Shown here: positions 1 through 6,963 of the stretch, piece after piece
Layout of the letters: every line of letters begins with the position of its first letter
How positions within the stretch are numbered: the stretch's first letter is position 1
Source of the DNA: JAGXQV01 sp964505475
GTDB taxonomy: Bacteria > Pseudomonadota > Gammaproteobacteria > Burkholderiales > Sulfuricellaceae
Reading direction: 5' to 3'
NCBI GenBank assembly: GCA_964505475.1
Contig: CAZDIJ010000067.1
Coordinates: 1 to 14,920, forward strand
DNA: 14,920 nt
The notes under the pieces: generated by a model
What the model saw: only the letters and a program-made list of their open reading frames with translations
Told to the model about the DNA's origin: nothing
Databases searched by the model: none
Translations under genes and position numbers: made by a program

Positions 1-965
<965 letters not shown>

Positions 966-995
966 AAACACTCCGCAAAAAAATCAACGAAGCGT

Positions 996-1023
996 AAATG
1001 GGGACGTTTCCGCCGAATTCAAG
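996..1023 (-). promoter_or_regulatory. Sigma-32 (heat-shock) promoter of htpG
   Basis: On the minus strand, CTTGAA (-35, plus coordinates 1018-1023) is followed after 14 nt by CCCCATTT (-10, 996-1003). This matches the RpoH consensus CTTGAA-N13-17-CCCCATNT at every defined position. Transcription would start near 989, giving a leader of about 25 nt. htpG is a known heat-shock regulon gene in Escherichia coli, so the assignment fits the gene. Confidence 0.9.
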
Positions 1024-1035
1024 GATGGAGGTTCT

Positions 1036-1072
1036 GAAAATGAGAAGGCCCGACTGGCAAGCCAGTCGGGCC
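1036..1072 (-). terminator. Intrinsic terminator ending the tracrRNA
   Basis: A perfect inverted repeat at 1047-1072 (12-bp arms, ggcccgactggc on the plus strand, AA between them) is followed on the minus strand by TTCTCATTTTC. It separates tracrRNA from the htpG promoter, which lies just downstream in the same direction. No T-tract follows on the plus strand, so it is read as a minus-strand terminator. In known tracrRNAs the terminator hairpin is also part of the Cas9-bound RNA. Confidence 0.8.
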
Positions 1073-1135
1073 GGATTCGGTACATCACCCGTAGGTGATT
1101 ACCTTATTGCAGCAACGGCTCTCACCCCGGTAAGC

Positions 1136-1141
1136 TACAAT
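1136..1141 (+). promoter_or_regulatory. Candidate -10 box for cas9 within the repeat-derived anti-repeat DNA
   Basis: TACAAT on the plus strand (5 of 6 to TATAAT) is the 3' end of the repeat-like sequence that on the other strand encodes the anti-repeat. Starting near 1148 it would leave a leader of about 24 nt before the cas9 ATG. No convincing -35 lies 16-18 nt upstream, so this is a weak prediction, but no better plus-strand promoter is visible between 1041 and 1171. Confidence 0.35.
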
Positions 1142-1147
1142 TGTTTC

Positions 1148-1177
1148 ATTCTATCTTGATGGGATGGTGCCATGCAA
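1148..1177 (-). promoter_or_regulatory. Predicted sigma-70 promoter of tracrRNA, lying over the cas9 start codon
   Basis: On the minus strand, TTGCAT (-35, plus 1172-1177) and TAGAAT (-10, plus 1148-1153, 5 of 6 to consensus) are 18 nt apart. The expected start is near 1141, the first base of the anti-repeat, which supports the call independently. The -35 box is the cas9 ATG plus the next codon's CAA, read on the other strand. The -35 match is only 3 of 6. Confidence 0.6.
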
Positions 1178-4100
1178 ACAGAAAATCTCCCCTACACACT
1201 CGGGCTGGACATCGGCATGGCATCGGTCGGTGCCGCACTCCTTCTACCCGATCAGCAACGCATCCTGGCCCTGCATGTGCGCACCTTCGACAAGGCCGAA
1301 ACCGCCAAGGAAGGCGAATCGCTCAACAAGATACGCCGCGACTCGCGCCTCACGCGCCGCCGCATCCGCCGCCGCGCCCATCGCCTACTGCGCCTTGTGC
1401 GCCTATTGAAACGCGCCGGCCTGATTGAAGCTGCCAGCCCCGATGCTTTTGCCCAGCCCGGCATTTCCCCCTGGGAATTACGTGCGGCAGGCCTCGACCG
1501 ACAATTGGATGCCAAGGAATGGGCGACTGTGCTTTACCACATCATCAAGCATCGCGGCTTCCAGTCCAACCGCAAGGCGGAAGCCAAAACCGACGAGAAG
1601 GCCGGACAAATGCTTTCCGGCATTGGCCGGAATCAAGCGTTGCTCAAGGAAGCCGGCTATCGCACCGTCGGCGAACTCGCCGCGCGCCACTCCGATTTCA
1701 CAGAGGCCAAGCGCAACAAGGGCGGCAGCTATAGCCACACTTTCGCCCGTGCCGACCTCGACGCCGAATTGAAATTATTATTCAAACGCCAGCGCATTCT
1801 TGACAACCGGCACGCCGGCGCCGATTTTGAGGCAACCGTCCACGGCTTGCTCATGGCTCGGCAGCCCACGCTTTCCGGCGCCAACCTGCTCAAGATGATC
1901 GGCAAGTGCACCTTCGAAAGGAATGAATACCGCGCCCCCAAGGCCAGCTACCGTGCCGAACGCTTCGTCTGGCTGGGCAAGCTCAACAACCTCAAAATCG
2001 TCGGCGGCGGCGACGCCCGCGCATTAACGGAAAACGAACGCCGCGCCCTCATCGACCTGCCCTTCACGCAAGCCAAGCTCACCTTCAAACAGGCGCGCAA
2101 AGCGCTCGGCCTCGAATCCCACCAACGCTTCAACCTGTTGTCCTATCGCCCCGACCCGAAGGGCAAGGACAAAGACCCGGAAGATGCTCCACTCTTCGAG
2201 GCAAAAGCCTTCCACACATTGCGCAAAGCCTATGAAGGCGCCGGCCTGAAAACCGAATGGCAGCACGACGCCATCGACGCTGACCGGCTTGACGCGCTGG
2301 CCTATGCGCTCACCTGCTACAAGGATGACACCGAAAGTCGACTATGGCTGGCCGGACAAGGCATCGAAGCATCCATCACCGAAGCCGTGCTGGGCGAATC
2401 CTTCGATCAGTTCATCCATCTTTCGCAAAAAGCGCTGAAAAACATCCTGCCCCACATGGAAGCGGGGCAGCGCTACGACGAGGCGGCGAAATCGGCGGGT
2501 TACGACCATAGTGAACCCGATGCCGCCACCATCAGGCAATCCTACCTGCCGTCGCCGGACAAAGACACGATACGCAATCCGGTGGTATTCCGCGCCCTCA
2601 ACCAGGCACGGAAGTTGGTCAACGCCATCGTGCGCGAATATGGGCCGCCCGCCGCCGTGCATATCGAGCTGGCGCGAGATTTGTCCAAGCCTTTCGATGA
2701 ACGCAAACGCATCGAACGCGAGCAGAAGGAATATCAGGCGGAAAAAGAGAAAGCGGCAAAACAATTCATCGGTGACGTAGGACGGGAGCCGAAACGTGAC
2801 GAACTGCTGAAAATGCGTCTATATCACGAGCAAGGCAGCCAATGCCCCTACTGCCAAAGCGCGCTGGATATAAACCGCATGTTCGACCAATCCGACGTTT
2901 ACGCCCAGGTTGACCACGCTCTGCCCTACTCGCGCAGCTTCGACGACAGCATGAGCAACAAGGTGGTCGTCCACACCAAATGCAACCAGGACAAGGGCAG
3001 CCACACCCCGTATGAATTCTTCGATGGCTTGAACGACAGCGAACGCTGGCGGCGCTATGTGGGCTGGGTTCAGGGCAACAAATCCATCCGCCAAGCCAAG
3101 CGCAACCGCCTGCTGCGCGTTAATTTCGGCGCGGACGAAGCCGGCGAATTCCGTGAACGCAACCTCAACGACACCCGCTATATCTGCCGGGAATTCAAGC
3201 GCATGGTGGAAGCTGGCCTGCAATGGCATCCCGAGAGCGACGCGAAAAATCGCTGCGTGGTGCTCTCCGGCCAACTCACCTCGCTGCTGCGCGCCCGCTG
3301 GGGACTCATCAAGGTGCGGGAGGATGGCGACCTGCACCATGCGCTCGACGCCGCCGTGATCGCCGCCGCCAGCCGTGGGCTGGTCAAGCGCATGTCGGAC
3401 TATGCAAGACGCAAGGAATTGGACAACGTGCGCGGCAACTGCCCCGACCCGGAAACCGGGGAAATCATCGACGTGGCGGCTTTGCGGAAAGTGGAAGCCC
3501 ACTTCCCGGAGCCCTGGCCGCACTTCCGCCACGAACTGCTGGCGCGGCTCTCGCCAAACCCGTCATCCGCCCTGGAAATTCTGCCAGGTTACGGGGAAGT
3601 CGCCGACATCCAGCCGGTACGCGTTTCCCGCGCTCCCACGCGGCGTGGGCTGGGTGCTGCGCACCAGGAAACAATCCGCTCGAATCGCGGCGGTAACCAA
3701 TCGGCGGTGAAAACGCCGCTTGCCGCGCTTACCTTGAAAGACCTGGAAAACATCGTCGGCTACGAGCGCGATACCGCCTTGATAGAGGCCATCCGTACCC
3801 GGTTGGAATCCTTCGGCGGCGATGGCAAGAAAGCTTTCGACGCAAAACAGCCTCCGCTACGCAAGCCCTCCAAAGACCCGGAGAAGGCGCCGATCATCCG
3901 TAGCGTGAAGCTGCTGACCGTACAAAAAAGCGGCATCCCGATACGCGGCGGTGTTGCCAACAACGGCGCGATGCTGCGGGTGGATATTTTCACCAAGGGC
4001 GGAAAGTTTTACGCTGTACCCGTCTATGCGTCCGATGCGGCGAAAGCGGGATTGCCGAATCAAGCGGTGGTTGCCTATAAACCTGAAGATGAATGGCCCG

Positions 4101-4396
4101 TCATGGACGAAAGCTATCCGTTCCTGTTCAGCCTGCATCCGAATGATTGGCTTTCAGTCAGACTTAAAGGTGAACACAAGGAAGGTTATTTTGCTGGTCT
4201 AGATCGGGCTACAGGTGCCATATCTCTGTGGCTACACGACCGGAACCAATCAATTGGAAGCAGCGGACAATGGCGCGGCATCGGCATCAAAACCGCCCTC
4301 GCCGTCGAAAAATACCACGTCGACCTTCTCGGCAACCTGCATCGCGTACACAAGGAAGATCGGCAACCCATCCACCACAAGCCCAACAAGGGCTAG
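1172..4396 (+). CDS. cas9: Cas9, type II-C RNA-guided DNA endonuclease (1074 aa)
   Basis: This is the crRNA:tracrRNA-guided nuclease that cuts invading DNA. Order of parts: RuvC-I with LGLDIGMASVG (catalytic Asp13); an arginine-rich bridge helix (about 54-84); a recognition lobe (to about 445); RuvC-II with VHIELARD (Glu499); the HNH domain with CPYC (Cys558, Cys561) and VDHALPYSRSFDDS (catalytic His582); RuvC-III with DLHHALDAAV (His723, Asp726); and a C-terminal wedge and PAM-interacting region with KTPLAALTLKDLENI, FSLHPNDW and GIGIKTALAVEKY. All nuclease residues are present. Length and C-terminal motifs resemble Neisseria meningitidis Cas9 (1082 aa), and the lack of csn2 and cas4 fits subtype II-C. 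The ATG at 1172 has only a weak upstream GGGATGG, but RuvC-I begins eight residues in, so the start is well constrained. cas1 begins 3 nt after the stop. The PAM cannot be predicted. Confidence 0.98.
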   Translation: MQTENLPYTLGLDIGMASVGAALLLPDQQRILALHVRTFDKAETAKEGESLNKIRRDSRLTRRRIRRRAHRLLRLVRLLKRAGLIEAASPDAFAQPGISPWELRAAGLDRQLDAKEWATVLYHIIKHRGFQSNRKAEAKTDEKAGQMLSGIGRNQALLKEAGYRTVGELAARHSDFTEAKRNKGGSYSHTFARADLDAELKLLFKRQRILDNRHAGADFEATVHGLLMARQPTLSGANLLKMIGKCTFERNEYRAPKASYRAERFVWLGKLNNLKIVGGGDARALTENERRALIDLPFTQAKLTFKQARKALGLESHQRFNLLSYRPDPKGKDKDPEDAPLFEAKAFHTLRKAYEGAGLKTEWQHDAIDADRLDALAYALTCYKDDTESRLWLAGQGIEASITEAVLGESFDQFIHLSQKALKNILPHMEAGQRYDEAAKSAGYDHSEPDAATIRQSYLPSPDKDTIRNPVVFRALNQARKLVNAIVREYGPPAAVHIELARDLSKPFDERKRIEREQKEYQAEKEKAAKQFIGDVGREPKRDELLKMRLYHEQGSQCPYCQSALDINRMFDQSDVYAQVDHALPYSRSFDDSMSNKVVVHTKCNQDKGSHTPYEFFDGLNDSERWRRYVGWVQGNKSIRQAKRNRLLRVNFGADEAGEFRERNLNDTRYICREFKRMVEAGLQWHPESDAKNRCVVLSGQLTSLLRARWGLIKVREDGDLHHALDAAVIAAASRGLVKRMSDYARRKELDNVRGNCPDPETGEIIDVAALRKVEAHFPEPWPHFRHELLARLSPNPSSALEILPGYGEVADIQPVRVSRAPTRRGLGAAHQETIRSNRGGNQSAVKTPLAALTLKDLENIVGYERDTALIEAIRTRLESFGGDGKKAFDAKQPPLRKPSKDPEKAPIIRSVKLLTVQKSGIPIRGGVANNGAMLRVDIFTKGGKFYAVPVYASDAAKAGLPNQAVVAYKPEDEWPVMDESYPFLFSLHPNDWLSVRLKGEHKEGYFAGLDRATGAISLWLHDRNQSIGSSGQWRGIGIKTALAVEKYHVDLLGNLHRVHKEDRQPIHHKPNKG

Positions 4397-4399
4397 CCC

Positions 4400-5341
4400 A
4401 TGAGCTGGCGCAGCGTGGTTATCGCAAACCCGGCGGCGCTCACGCTGGAAGACCGCGCCTTAACCATCGCGCAAGGCGGCAACACGGCGCGGGTGATGCT
4501 GGAAGACCTTAGCGTATTGGTGCTCGACCATCCGCAGATCAGCCTCACCGCACCGCTACTTTCCGCCTGCGCCGAGGCGCAGGTCGCCGTGCTGACCGTG
4601 AACGCCTCGCACCTGCCCAACGGCGTGCTGCTGCCCTACCTGCCACACAGCCGGGCACTGAAAGTGATGACGGCGCAACTGGCGCTTCCCCAACCCGCCA
4701 GAAAACGCCTGTGGCAACGCATCGTGCAATTCAAGATACGTAATCAGGCCGCCGTCCTCGCCCGCGCCAGGCGCAATGACGACGCCCGCCACCTACGGCG
4801 GCTGGCCGGCGAGGTACGCTCAGGCGACCCCGGCAACCACGAGGCGCAGGCCGCGCAAGTGTACTTCCGTGGCTTGGTCAATCCACATTTCCAGCGCGAC
4901 CAGGCACGCTTTTACAACGCCGCGCTGAATTACGGCTACGCCGTGGTGCGCGCCGCGATTGCCCGCACCCTGTCGAGTTACGGCTTTCTGCCCGCCTTTG
5001 GGTTGTTCCATCACAGCGAGCAGAACGCCTTCAATCTCGCCGACGACCTGATCGAACCCTACCGCCCACTGGTCGATGCCGCCGTGCTGGCACACTACCC
5101 GGAGGAACCCGACCGCGATCTGATCCCTTCTGACAAAGGCCGCATCGTCGCCCTGCTGCACGATGACGTGACCCTCTCCAGCCACAGCGCCGAGGATGGC
5201 CGCTGTACCTTGCTCGCCGCCATCGAAGCCACCGTGTCCGGGCTTTCCGGCATCGTCCTGCAAGATGCGCCACACGAACGCTTGGCCTTGCCGCTGCTGG
5301 ATCTAAGCAATCCGCTGCCGGTTGGCGACGCCGAGCCATGA
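4400..5341 (+). CDS. cas1: Cas1, CRISPR spacer integrase (313 aa)
   Basis: Cas1 forms the integrase complex with Cas2 and inserts new spacers at the array. The metal-binding residues expected for the family are visible: Glu148 (NHEAQAAQVYF), His205 (GLFHHSEQNAFNLADDL) and Glu219 (LIEPYRP). The N-terminal beta-rich part (about 1-95) and helical C-terminal part match type II Cas1 in order and length. An AAGGG at 4388-4392, inside the cas9 stop region, lies 7 nt before the ATG, implying coupled translation with cas9. The last four bases overlap cas2 (ATGA). Confidence 0.97.
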   Translation: MSWRSVVIANPAALTLEDRALTIAQGGNTARVMLEDLSVLVLDHPQISLTAPLLSACAEAQVAVLTVNASHLPNGVLLPYLPHSRALKVMTAQLALPQPARKRLWQRIVQFKIRNQAAVLARARRNDDARHLRRLAGEVRSGDPGNHEAQAAQVYFRGLVNPHFQRDQARFYNAALNYGYAVVRAAIARTLSSYGFLPAFGLFHHSEQNAFNLADDLIEPYRPLVDAAVLAHYPEEPDRDLIPSDKGRIVALLHDDVTLSSHSAEDGRCTLLAAIEATVSGLSGIVLQDAPHERLALPLLDLSNPLPVGDAEP

Positions 5342-5670
5342 GCGAAACCACCCGCCGTTATATGCGCCTGCTCGTCTTTTTCGATCTCCCCGTCACCACC
5401 AAGGAAAAAAAGCGCATCTATACAATTTTTCGCCGTTTTCTGCTTCAGGATGGCTATGACATGATCCAGTGGTCGGTGTATGGGCGCATGGTGAACGGCA
5501 TAGACGACGCGGAAAAACATCTCAAACGGCTGGAAAGCAATCTTCCCAAGGAAGGCTCGATACGCTGCCTGCAAGTCAGCGAAAAACAATTTGCCAACAT
5601 GCGGCTATTGGTGGGCACACGCAGCTTTCAGGAAAAAAAGGTCAATGCCGATCAAATGCTGCTTTTTTAA
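5338..5670 (+). CDS. cas2: Cas2, adaptation-complex subunit (110 aa)
   Basis: Cas2 is the structural dimer at the centre of the Cas1-Cas2 spacer-acquisition complex. The ferredoxin-like fold begins with RRYMRLLVFFDLPV, where Asp16 is the conserved acidic residue; IQWSVYGRM and the basic C-terminal half fit type II Cas2, as does the length. The ATG overlaps the cas1 stop by 4 nt, so the two are translationally coupled. The array terminator begins about 12 nt past the stop codon, on the opposite strand. Confidence 0.96.
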   Translation: MSETTRRYMRLLVFFDLPVTTKEKKRIYTIFRRFLLQDGYDMIQWSVYGRMVNGIDDAEKHLKRLESNLPKEGSIRCLQVSEKQFANMRLLVGTRSFQEKKVNADQMLLF

Positions 5671-5673
5671 AGC

Positions 5674-5727
5674 AAAAAAATTAGCCTGAACTACCCGCCT
5701 GGCAAGCCAGGCGGGTAGTTCAGGCTA
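5674..5727 (-). terminator. Terminator of crRNA-sense array transcription (22-bp perfect hairpin plus T7)
   Basis: Plus positions 5682-5703 and 5706-5727 are exact reverse complements separated by AA. On the minus strand the hairpin is followed by A and then seven T (5680-5674), the form of a Rho-independent terminator for RNA made from the array toward cas2. On the plus strand no T-tract follows, so it would not end cas operon RNA in the standard way. The centre CTGGCAAGCCAG is shared with the tracrRNA terminator. Confidence 0.85.
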
Positions 5728-6654
5728 GGGATTGTAGCTTACCGGGGTGAGAGAGGGAGCTACAACACACGCCCGCAAACTGTGCATTGCAGTATCATTG
5801 TAGCTTACCGGGGTGAGAGAGGGAGCTACAACTCGGTAATCATGGTCAGATTCTCCATTTCGATTGTAGCTTACCGGGGTGAGAGAGGGAGCTACAACAC
5901 AAACCGATGGCGGCATTTATTGCGCCATATTGTAGCTTACCGGGGTGAGAGAGGGAGCTACAACAGCGCGTTGCTGCACTTGAGGAAGCGAAAGATTGTA
6001 GCTTACCGGGGTGAGAGAGGGAGCTACAACCAATATTCGTTGCTCAAGGAGTTCCAAACAATTGTAGCTTACCGGGGTGAGAGAGGGAGCTACAACCAAT
6101 TTCTAGGAGAAGAGTCATGCGTATTAATTGTAGCTTACCGGGGTGAGAGAGGGAGCTACAACTGATATTGCCGCGGTCACGCGGTAAAAATGATTGTAGC
6201 TTACCGGGGTGAGAGAGGGAGCTACAACTGCGTAATCAGAGTCTAATCCAAGTGCTTTATTGTAGCTTACCGGGGTGAGAGAGGGAGCTACAACTCGCCC
6301 TTGACTACGGCTATCACATTGATTATTGTAGCTTACCGGGGTGAGAGAGGGAGCTACAACTACATGATACATCGAGATAATCAAGCATTTATTGTAGCTT
6401 ACCGGGGTGAGAGAGGGAGCTACAACTGCGAGCGGCGAACAGCAGCGCGTTTTCCTATTGTAGCTTACCGGGGTGAGAGAGGGAGCTACAACCCTTCTTG
6501 CGGGGAATAACAGGGTCATTGAATTGTAGCTTACCGGGGTGAGAGAGGGAGCTACAACTGCGTTAGTGCATGGGTCGTAATGTAAGAGATTGTAGCTTAC
6601 CGGGGTGAGAGAGGGAGCTACAACGTCGCTGGTGTAGGTGTGGCCGTTTATTGT

Positions 6655-6689
6655 ATTGTAGCTTACCGGGGTAGAGAGGGAGCTACAAC
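6655..6689 (-). repeat. Variant CRISPR repeat with a one-base deletion (35 bp)
   Basis: On the plus strand GGGGTGAGAGAGGG of the consensus reads GGGGTAGAGAGGG, one base fewer. The missing base lies in the part that pairs with the tracrRNA anti-repeat, so the crRNA made from the spacer at 6690-6719 would carry a bulge in its duplex. Confidence 0.9.
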
Positions 6690-6851
6690 CAGCACGCGGC
6701 GCCCCATCAGGGTTCCGTCATTGTAGCTTACCGGGGTGAGAGAGGGAGCTACAACGTCAGAAATTCACTCACGGCGCTTCGCCACATTGTAGCTTACCGG
6801 GGTGAGAGAGGGAGCTACAACTGGTGTCTGGTACTTGGTGAGCTTTCGGCT

Positions 6852-6887
6852 ATTGTAGCTTACCGGGGTGAGAGAAGGAGCTACAAC
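6852..6887 (-). repeat. Terminal CRISPR repeat with one substitution
   Basis: On the plus strand GAGAGAGGGAG of the consensus reads GAGAGAAGGAG. It is the repeat furthest from cas1-cas2. Substitutions in a terminal repeat usually mark the oldest (trailer) end of an array. In the crRNA-sense direction it lies upstream of all spacers, so it can supply a -10 box but no crRNA handle. Confidence 0.85.
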
Positions 6888-6933
6888 CCTGAAGTGGGCA
6901 GCCCCTCTTTGAGGGGCTGCCCACTTCAGGGTT
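6885..6933. other. Long perfect hairpin abutting the CRISPR array (23-bp stem, TTT loop)
   Basis: Positions 6885-6907 and 6911-6933 are exact reverse complements with TTT between; the outer three bases belong to the last CRISPR repeat. A smaller stem, CTCGC/GCGAG, follows on the plus side. It lies between the stop of the diguanylate cyclase gene and the array, so it could end or stall that operon's RNA before the array. It lacks a T-tract on either strand, so it is not a standard intrinsic terminator. Confidence 0.75.
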
Positions 6934-6963
6934 CTCGCTTCGCGAGGAATAGCAAGACAAAGA

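Larger units (their letters stand above)
1036..1141 (-). ncRNA. tracrRNA of the type II-C CRISPR-Cas system
   Basis: Read on the minus strand, the RNA starts with an anti-repeat (plus 1119-1141) exactly complementary to the last 23 nt of the crRNA-sense repeat. It continues with GCCGUUGCUGCAAUAAGG, which resembles the Neisseria meningitidis tracrRNA core CCGUUGCUACAAUAAGG as I recall it; GCUGCAAU can re-pair with the first bases of the repeat, GUUGUAGC. Next is a stem at 1079-1103 (4 + 6 bp, one bulged base, UACG tetraloop), a short linker, and a 12-bp terminator hairpin (1047-1072) followed by a U-rich tail. Predicted length is about 106 nt. The 5' end is placed from the promoter and the 3' end from the terminator; both could be a few bases off. 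It pairs with crRNA and loads Cas9. Confidence 0.92.
5731..6887 (-). CRISPR. Type II-C CRISPR array, 18 repeats and 17 spacers
   Basis: A 36-bp repeat occurs at 5731 and every 66 bp up to 6655, then at 6720, 6786 and 6852. On the plus strand it starts ATTGTAGCTTACC and ends GGGAGCTACAAC. All 17 spacers are 30 nt and none repeats another. Two repeats vary: 6655-6689 lacks one base, and 6852-6887 has one G-to-A change. The minus strand is called crRNA-sense for two reasons: its repeat (starting GTTGTAGCTCCCT) closely resembles the Neisseria type II-C repeat, and the tracrRNA anti-repeat is complementary to it. Each crRNA-sense repeat ends in TACAAT, a possible -10 box. No spacer match to the rest of this window was seen by eye. 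Confidence 0.98.

Noticed and set aside
2819..3532. 237-codon minus-strand open frame inside cas9
   Set aside because: It overlaps the HNH and RuvC-III domains of an intact cas9 and has no recognisable motif or ribosome-binding site.
5833..5862. Spacer 2, whose reverse complement contains GACCATGATTACCGA, resembling the start of lacZ
   Set aside because: The resemblance covers only about 15 of 17 bases with a mismatch, the rest of the spacer does not match, and no lacZ is in the window. Probably chance.
5731..6887. Plus-strand transcription of the array as crRNA
   Set aside because: The plus-strand repeat has the same sense as the anti-repeat and cannot pair with this tracrRNA. The terminator with its T-tract beside cas2 also serves minus-strand RNA.
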